Source: RYN-431 sp036388295 (GTDB lineage: Bacteria > Planctomycetota > Phycisphaerae > Tepidisphaerales > Tepidisphaeraceae). Taken from it: a stretch of 19,758 bases of DNA. The notes beneath the pieces were generated by a model that was not told the origin of the DNA, searched no databases, and worked only from the letters and a program-made list of their open reading frames with translations. Shown piece by piece: positions 14,906-19,758 of this stretch. Every line of letters starts with the position of its first letter. Positions within the stretch are counted from its first letter, which is position 1. The stretch lies in the NCBI GenBank assembly GCA_036388295.1, contig DASVSC010000306.1, forward strand, positions 1 to 19,758, written 5' to 3'. Made by a program: the position numbers and the translations under genes.

Positions 14906-15772
14906 GTGCGACGGCGGAGTCAACGACGAACGAACGCCGGCAGCTGGTCGCTGCGGGCGTTCGTGTTTCTGTACTTAGCCGTGTTCGTCGTCCTGCCGCT
15001 AGCCGCGGCCGTGCCGCCGCTGCTGCGTGAACCGCCGTCAGAAATCTGGGCGAAGATTACTGCACCGCAGGCGATGGCGGCCTTGAAACTGTCGGCCTCC
15101 GCGTCGGCGGTCGGCGGGCTGATCAACACGCTGCTCGGCTCGATGCTGGCCTGGACGTTGGTCCGCTACCGCTTCCCGCTCCGCCGCGTGCTGGACGCGC
15201 TGGTCGATTTGCCCTTCGCGTTGCCCGGCGTGGTGGCCGGCATTGCGCTGCTGGCGTTGTACGGACCGGCCAGCCCGGTCGGCGAATGGATTGGCCCCGA
15301 CGGTTGGTTCGGCCAAGCCCTAATGCGGGTCGGCCTGCCGGCATTATCGTTGACCGGCGGCTTTGCGGCACTGGTTTTTGCGAACCTGTTCGTGACGTTG
15401 CCGTTCGTCGTCCGCACGGTGCAGCCGGTGATCGCAGATTTGGAAGTCGACGTGGAGAGCGCGGCCGAAAGTCTGGGGGCGTCGCCCACACAGGTTTTCT
15501 GGCGGATCATTCTGCCGCAATTGTCACCCGCCATCGTCACGGGATTCGGCCTGGCATTCGCCCGGGGCGTGAACGAGTACGGCGTGGCGGTGCTGGTGTC
15601 GGGCAATATCGCGTTCGAATCGCTCGTGCTGCCGGTCTACATCTTCCAGCGGCTCGAAGTGCCGGACTACACCGGCGCGACCGCATTGGCCGTCGTGCTG
15701 TTGGGGATGGCGCTCGGCGTGCTGCTGCTGACGTACGGCTGGGCGCAGTGGAGGGTCCGCCGTGTCGCATAA
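14906..15772 (+). CDS. cysT: Sulfate ABC transporter permease, CysT (CysU) type
   Basis: A 288-residue inner-membrane permease. About six membrane helices are visible, starting with LRAFVFLYLAVFVVLPLAAA (~16-35) and ending with a helix before the basic C-terminus. The EAA loop that docks the ATPase is ESAAESLGASPTQVFWRIIL (184-203) followed by PQLSPA. Phrases such as DALVDLPFALPGVVAGIALL and ARGVNEYGVAVLVSGNI match CysT of sulfate importers. The start is GTG, 3 bp after the binding-protein stop, with a weak GGTAAG upstream. The Arg-rich first ten residues fit a cytoplasmic N-terminus. It overlaps cysW by 11 bp. Molybdate ModB is a relative, but the neighbour binding protein and the second permease gene indicate a sulfate system. 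Confidence 0.9.
   Translation: MRRRSQRRTNAGSWSLRAFVFLYLAVFVVLPLAAAVPPLLREPPSEIWAKITAPQAMAALKLSASASAVGGLINTLLGSMLAWTLVRYRFPLRRVLDALVDLPFALPGVVAGIALLALYGPASPVGEWIGPDGWFGQALMRVGLPALSLTGGFAALVFANLFVTLPFVVRTVQPVIADLEVDVESAAESLGASPTQVFWRIILPQLSPAIVTGFGLAFARGVNEYGVAVLVSGNIAFESLVLPVYIFQRLEVPDYTGATALAVVLLGMALGVLLLTYGWAQWRVRRVA
15750..15755 (+). promoter_or_regulatory. Shine-Dalgarno site for cysW inside cysT
   Basis: GGAGGG lies within the end of cysT, 6 nt before the GTG at 15762. It supports that GTG as the cysW start despite the 11-bp overlap. Confidence 0.7.
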
Positions 15773-16595
15773 ACGCCGTCTGCGGTTCCGGCCGTTGCCG
15801 ATCCTGGTCGCGTTGCTGAGCATCGCGTACCTGCTGATCATCGTGGCCTTGCCCGTGGGGGCGATTCTTTACAACGCCTTCGCCGGGGGGTGGCAGGCGT
15901 TCTGGGAAGCGCTTCAGGATGACGAGACGCAGCACGCACTTAAGTTGACGGTCACCGTGTGTGCCGTCGCGGTGCCGTTTAACACGGTGTTCGGTTTGGC
16001 GGCGGCGTGGGTGCTCGCGCGTCATCGATTCGTCGGCCGGGGCCTGCTGGCGGCGTTCGTCAACCTGCCGCTGGCGCTGGCCCCGACCATTGCCGGATTG
16101 CTGGTGGTCCTGGCCTACAGCCCGACGATCGGCTTGTTTCGAACGCCGGTGTTAGCGTCGGGCGTGCAGATTCTGTTCGCCTGGCCGGGCCTGGTGCTGG
16201 CGACGTTGTTGGTGACAGTGCCGCTGGTCGCACTCGAAGTGTTGCCGTCGCTGGAGCAACTCGATCCGGCCGACACACAGGCGGCCCGCACGCTCGGCGC
16301 GACGGGCTGGCAGACCTTTTGGCGCGTGACGCTGCCGGCCATCCGTTGGTCGGTGCTGTACGGCGTGGTGCTCTGCACCGCCAAGGCGGCCGGCGAGTTC
16401 GGGGCCGTCTCCGCCGTCTCCGGCCGGCTGATCGGCGAGACGAACACGCTGACGCTGCACATCGAACGTTCGTACGCCGAATACGAGACGACCAAGGCCT
16501 TCACGTCGGCGACGCTGCTCACGCTTCTGGCGGTCGGCACGCTCGCGATTAATGTGCTGCTGCACCGGCAGGCCGCGAAGCGCGGGCTGCGCTAG
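15762..16595 (+). CDS. cysW: Sulfate ABC transporter permease, CysW type
   Basis: A 277-residue inner-membrane permease, partner of CysT in a heterodimeric channel. The N-terminus is basic (MSHKRRLRFR), followed by a first helix (~11-36). The EAA loop is DTQAARTLGATGWQTFWRVT (171-190), then LPAIRWS. AKAAGEFGAVSAVSG and the ERSYAEYETTKAFTSATLL stretch are typical of CysW. The GTG start overlaps the cysT stop and has a strong GGAGGG site. It is the last gene of the operon; the expected ATPase gene cysA does not follow. The stop TAG lies on the palindrome CTAG (16592-16595), which also encodes the stop of the convergent efflux gene. Confidence 0.9.
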   Translation: MSHKRRLRFRPLPILVALLSIAYLLIIVALPVGAILYNAFAGGWQAFWEALQDDETQHALKLTVTVCAVAVPFNTVFGLAAAWVLARHRFVGRGLLAAFVNLPLALAPTIAGLLVVLAYSPTIGLFRTPVLASGVQILFAWPGLVLATLLVTVPLVALEVLPSLEQLDPADTQAARTLGATGWQTFWRVTLPAIRWSVLYGVVLCTAKAAGEFGAVSAVSGRLIGETNTLTLHIERSYAEYETTKAFTSATLLTLLAVGTLAINVLLHRQAAKRGLR

Positions 16596-18016
16596 TCCGT
16601 CAATTGCTGTCCGGCCGTTGGGAGCGTGGTGGGCGTGAAGGCGGGCGGCAAGTCGGGCGACCAGCCGCCGCCGAGGGCGCGGATCAACTGGACGATCGAC
16701 GCCATGCGTGCGTTGAGAATCTGTGCCGCTGTCAGTTCGTTCTGCAGCAGCGTACGGTCGGCGTCCAGCACCTGCAGGGGCGCGATAATGCCTTGACGGT
16801 TTTGAATCTCGGCCAGGCGCACGTACTCGCGTGCGTCGGCAACGGCGCGGTCCTGGGCCTCGGCCTGGCGGGCTTGCAGGTCAATATTTGTCAGGGCGTC
16901 CTCAACGTCGCGAAAAGCGCCGAGCAGCGTCTGCCGATACGCCGCCAGCCGTTCGGCGTAGACCGCACGATTAGCCCGGACATTCGAGCCGATGGCCGGG
17001 TCGAACAGTGGGATAGAAAGCGCGGGGCCGAAGGAGTAGTACCCGCCGTTGCCGCGCAGGGCTTCGGTCGTGCTGCGGTTACGGATGCCGACCGAGAGGC
17101 CGAGCGTGACGGTCGGCAGATAGCCGGTGATGGCCTCGCCGACGCGGGCGTTGGCGGCGATCAGATTCTGTTCTGCCGCTGCCAGGTCGGGCCGGTCCCG
17201 CAGCAGGTCGGCGGGCAGGCCGCTCGGCACGGGCGGGAGGGCGGCCTTCAGCGGGTCGAACCGCACGTCCAACTCCCGCGGTGGCAGACCCAAGAGAATG
17301 GCCAACGCGTGCTCGGTATTCGCCCGCTGGCGCAGCAGGTCGAACAGCGTCGCCTGCGTCGACTCGAGAAGCGTTTTGACCTGGATCACGTCCAGCGGCG
17401 CGGCGAAGCCGGCCTTGGTTTGGCTGGTGAGAAAGTTCAGTTGCCGCTGGTACAACGCGATATTGCCGGCCGAGATTTGGTACTGCGTGTCGAGCGAGCG
17501 GAGGTTGAAGTAAAGCGTCGCCACGTCTGTCGTGAGCGATAGACGCGTGAGGCCGAAATCACTGATGGCTGCCCGGGTATCGGCCTTGGCGGCTTCGAAC
17601 TGGCGTCGCACGCGGCCCCACAAGTCGACTTCATAATCCACGTCGATCGGCAACACCGTGCTGCGTTCCGTGCCGCCGTCGCGACCCGCCGTCGACCCAA
17701 TGGTCAGGCCGGGGTTGAAGCCGATCGTCGGGAAGAACTGAGCGCGGGCGATGCCGGCCGACGCGCGGGCCTGTTCGACGCGGGCCATCGCGCCCTGCAG
17801 GTCCTGATTGTTGGCCAGGGCGCGTTCGATCAGCGACGTCAGCGTCGGGTCTTCGAACAGCCGCCACCAGTCCTGCGGCACGTCGGCCCGTTGTGTGGTG
17901 GCGCTCTTGTACCCGCTCGCCATCGGTAGCGACGGCCGTGCGTAGTCGGGCCCGACCGTACAGGACGCCAGAGGGAGCAACGCGACGACGCACGCGGTAA
18001 GAAACTTCGATCTCAT
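16592..18016 (-). CDS. RND efflux outer-membrane lipoprotein (NodT/OprM family)
   Basis: A 474-residue TolC-like outer-membrane channel protein for an RND pump. The signal (MRSKFLTACVVALLPLASC) ends in the lipobox LASC with Cys19, followed by TVGPDYARPSLP, the NodT-family opening. Two repeated outer-membrane efflux (OEP) domains fill ~60-250 and ~270-460, with long Ala/Gln-rich helices (NNQDLQGAMARVEQARAS; LLRDRPDLAAAEQNLIAANA) and ending GGGWSPD. I chose the ATG at 18016 because the frame upstream of it reads through the RND gene. That ATG overlaps the RND stop by 4 bp (18013-18016), so channel and pump are coupled. It is convergent with cysW and shares the CTAG stop. Export substrate is not predictable from this subunit. 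Confidence 0.92.
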   Translation of the reverse strand: MRSKFLTACVVALLPLASCTVGPDYARPSLPMASGYKSATTQRADVPQDWWRLFEDPTLTSLIERALANNQDLQGAMARVEQARASAGIARAQFFPTIGFNPGLTIGSTAGRDGGTERSTVLPIDVDYEVDLWGRVRRQFEAAKADTRAAISDFGLTRLSLTTDVATLYFNLRSLDTQYQISAGNIALYQRQLNFLTSQTKAGFAAPLDVIQVKTLLESTQATLFDLLRQRANTEHALAILLGLPPRELDVRFDPLKAALPPVPSGLPADLLRDRPDLAAAEQNLIAANARVGEAITGYLPTVTLGLSVGIRNRSTTEALRGNGGYYSFGPALSIPLFDPAIGSNVRANRAVYAERLAAYRQTLLGAFRDVEDALTNIDLQARQAEAQDRAVADAREYVRLAEIQNRQGIIAPLQVLDADRTLLQNELTAAQILNARMASIVQLIRALGGGWSPDLPPAFTPTTLPTAGQQLTD

Positions 18017-19758
18017 CGCGTCACCGCCTGCACCGGGAAGCCGTGCGGCTGCCGGCCGAAGCGGGAACGCGTCCAGAGGCGAAGGCGGTCCAGGTACAGG
18101 TAGACCACCGGCGTGGTGTAAAGCGTCAGCGCCTGGCTGACGATCAGTCCGCCGACGATGGCGATGCCGAGCGGGCGGCGCAGTTCCGCCCCAACGCCAT
18201 GGCCGATGGCCAAGGGTAACCCGCCGAGCAGGGCGGCCATTGTGGTCATCAGGATCGGGCGGAACCGCAGCACGCACGCTTCGAAAATGGCGTCCCGCGG
18301 TGACATGTCTTTCGACCGCTCCAGGTGCAGCGCGAAATCGATCATCATAATGGCGTTCTTCTTCACAATGCCGATGAGCAGGATGATTCCGATCGTCGCG
18401 ATCAGGTCCAGTTCCATGCCGAACAGCAGCAGCGCGAGCAGCGCACCCAGGCCGGCCGACGGGAGCGTGGACAGGATCGTGATCGGGTGGATCAGACTTT
18501 CATAGAGCACGCCCAGCACGATGTAGACGGCCACGATGGCAGCGCCGATCAGCAGCGGCTGCGTCGACTGGCTGTCCTGGAATGTCTTGGCCGTCCCCGC
18601 GAAGCGGCCGACGATGGTGGCGGGCATGCCGATCTCATTGCCGGCGTCGACGATGCGATTGGTCGCATCGCTGAGCGCGACGGCCGGATCAAGGTTGAAC
18701 GAAATGGTGATGGCCGGGAACAGGCCCTGGTGATTGATCGACAGCGGCGTGTTCGAGACGCCGTAGCTGGCGACGGCGCTGAGGGCTACGGGCGCGCCGC
18801 CGTTGCTGGGCTTGATGTAAATGTCGGACAGGCCGCTGGGGCCGCTGGTGAAGTCGCCGGTGGCTTCCATCACGACGCGGTACTGGTTCAGCTGCCGGTA
18901 CATCGTGGAGACCGGCCGCTGGCCGAAGGCGTCGTACAATGCGGCGTCGATGGACTGCGGCGACAGTCCCAGCCGCGCCGCGGTCGGGCGGTCGATGACC
19001 ACGTCCGCCTGCAGGCCGCCGGTCTGCTGGTCGGAGTTCACGTCGAGCAGGCCGGGCACGGTCTTCAGCTTCGCCGTCAGTTTTGGCGCCCACGTCAGCA
19101 GGTCATCTAAATTGTCGGCCTGCAGGGTGTATTGGAAGGACGAATTGCTGTTGCGCCCGCCGACGCGTAAATCCTGCTGCGGGTTAAAGAAGATTTGTGC
19201 GCCGGGCACGTTTTCGGTCGCCGTTCGGAGCCGTTCGATTACGGCCTCGACGTTGACCTTCCGCTCTTCGAGCGGCTTGAGCGCCATGAACATCCGGCCC
19301 GAGTTCGTCCCGCCGCCGCCCGTAAAGGCCGAGAAGCCGGCGATGGCCGGGTCGCGGCCGACGATGTCGACGTACTGCCGCAGCACGCCTTGCATCTGCT
19401 GCGAAGAGGTGTCCTGGTCGGCCTGGATCCAAGCGCCCAGCCGGCCGGTATCCTGCTGCGGGAACAGGCCGGTCGGGATGATTGTGTAGAGGTATGCCGT
19501 CAGGCCGATCGTGAGCAGCGTGACGCCCAGCGTAATGCTGGGCACGCGCAAGACCTGACCCAGTGACCAGCGGTAAAACGAGATCAGCCCGGCGAACAGG
19601 CGCTCGCTGAAGTTGTACATCCGACCATGCCGTGCGTGCGGACGGTGACGCATGAGCACCGCGCACATCATCGGCGTGGTCGTCAGCGACACGAGCAGCG
19701 ACACGCCAATGGCGACCGACAGCGTGACCGCAAACTCACGGAACAATCGGCCAATGTA
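18013..19758 (-). CDS. RND multidrug efflux pump, MdtBC/AcrB type, C-terminal half (5' end outside window)
   Basis: The inner-membrane proton-driven transporter of a tripartite efflux system. About 581 residues are visible, roughly the second half of a ~1030-residue pump; the frame runs off the window (it reads YIGRLFREFAVTLSVAI at the edge). It includes membrane helices from about the fifth onward. The second large periplasmic porter region contains TGLFPQQDTGRL and RNSNSSFQYTLQADNLDDL, and the last helix cluster contains GIVKKNAIMMIDFALHLE, whose Lys corresponds to the proton-relay Lys940 of AcrB. That motif and PILMTTMAALLGGLPLAIG are typical of MdtB/MdtC-like pumps. The membrane-fusion protein is expected upstream, beyond the window. 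Substrates are unknown. The stop overlaps the ATG of the outer-membrane lipoprotein. Confidence 0.93.
   Translation of the reverse strand, partial: YIGRLFREFAVTLSVAIGVSLLVSLTTTPMMCAVLMRHRPHARHGRMYNFSERLFAGLISFYRWSLGQVLRVPSITLGVTLLTIGLTAYLYTIIPTGLFPQQDTGRLGAWIQADQDTSSQQMQGVLRQYVDIVGRDPAIAGFSAFTGGGGTNSGRMFMALKPLEERKVNVEAVIERLRTATENVPGAQIFFNPQQDLRVGGRNSNSSFQYTLQADNLDDLLTWAPKLTAKLKTVPGLLDVNSDQQTGGLQADVVIDRPTAARLGLSPQSIDAALYDAFGQRPVSTMYRQLNQYRVVMEATGDFTSGPSGLSDIYIKPSNGGAPVALSAVASYGVSNTPLSINHQGLFPAITISFNLDPAVALSDATNRIVDAGNEIGMPATIVGRFAGTAKTFQDSQSTQPLLIGAAIVAVYIVLGVLYESLIHPITILSTLPSAGLGALLALLLFGMELDLIATIGIILLIGIVKKNAIMMIDFALHLERSKDMSPRDAIFEACVLRFRPILMTTMAALLGGLPLAIGHGVGAELRRPLGIAIVGGLIVSQALTLYTTPVVYLYLDRLRLWTRSRFGRQPHGFPVQAVTR

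Noticed and set aside
18017..18277. Upstream start for the efflux outer-membrane lipoprotein
   Set aside because: It overlaps the RND gene in another frame and would bury the lipobox; the ATG at 18016 overlaps the RND stop by 4 bp, a typical coupled start.

Overview
This window reads as ordinary chromosome from a high-G+C bacterium, most likely a member of the Planctomycetota (possibly the Phycisphaerae side). That placement is inferred from family content: an FHA domain fused to a GspE/PilB-type ATPase, a DUF1570-type secreted metallopeptidase, a divergent membrane pyrophosphatase, many short TPR/HEAT proteins, and long inverted repeats between genes. There is no phage, transposase, CRISPR array or other clear mobile element. 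I did not find a striking new multi-gene system; the most interesting signals are promoter architecture, a repeat family and some domain combinations.

Layout, left to right. (1) 2-601: 3' end of alanine dehydrogenase (ald), then a perfect 27-bp inverted repeat (607-692) and a small TPR protein (715-1023). (2) 1050-2718, minus strand: a secreted HExxH metallopeptidase followed by a 94-aa unknown. Divergent from it at 2758-4931 is a plus-strand pair, a DUF4105 membrane protein and a HEAT-repeat lipoprotein that overlap by 4 bp. Only 39 bp separate the two divergent starts. (3) 4932-5245 is non-coding with several hairpins, followed by tRNA-Ser(GCU) (5246-5335, minus) and the FHA-GspE/PilB fusion (5380-7116, minus). 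(4) 7340-9897: a two-subunit molybdenum hydroxylase of the isoquinoline-1-oxidoreductase type, made of a 2Fe-2S small subunit and a Moco large subunit with a twin-arginine signal. (5) 10142-13700: membrane-integral pyrophosphatase hppA and a DHH-family phosphoesterase, bracketed by two related inverted repeats (9926-9983 and 13722-13803). (6) 13904-16595: sulfate-type ABC importer genes for the binding protein and two permeases, with no ATPase gene. (7) 16592-19758, minus: a NodT-type outer-membrane efflux lipoprotein and, upstream of it, an RND pump cut by the window edge. The importer and the efflux operon meet tail to tail on one shared CTAG.

Functionally, the window mixes nitrogen/carbon metabolism (ald), envelope proteins, pilus or secretion energetics, periplasmic oxidation of an unidentified organic substrate, PPi-driven ion pumping, sulfate uptake and drug efflux. 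Several genes start without a Shine-Dalgarno sequence but with a TANNNT box 5-9 nt before the start codon (701-706, 2743-2748, 12679-12684), suggesting leaderless or near-leaderless transcripts. Other genes have clear AAGGAG/GGAGG sites (7329, 7811, 13890, 15750). Four adjacent pairs overlap: 3945-3948, 7822-7825, 15762-15772 and 18013-18016.
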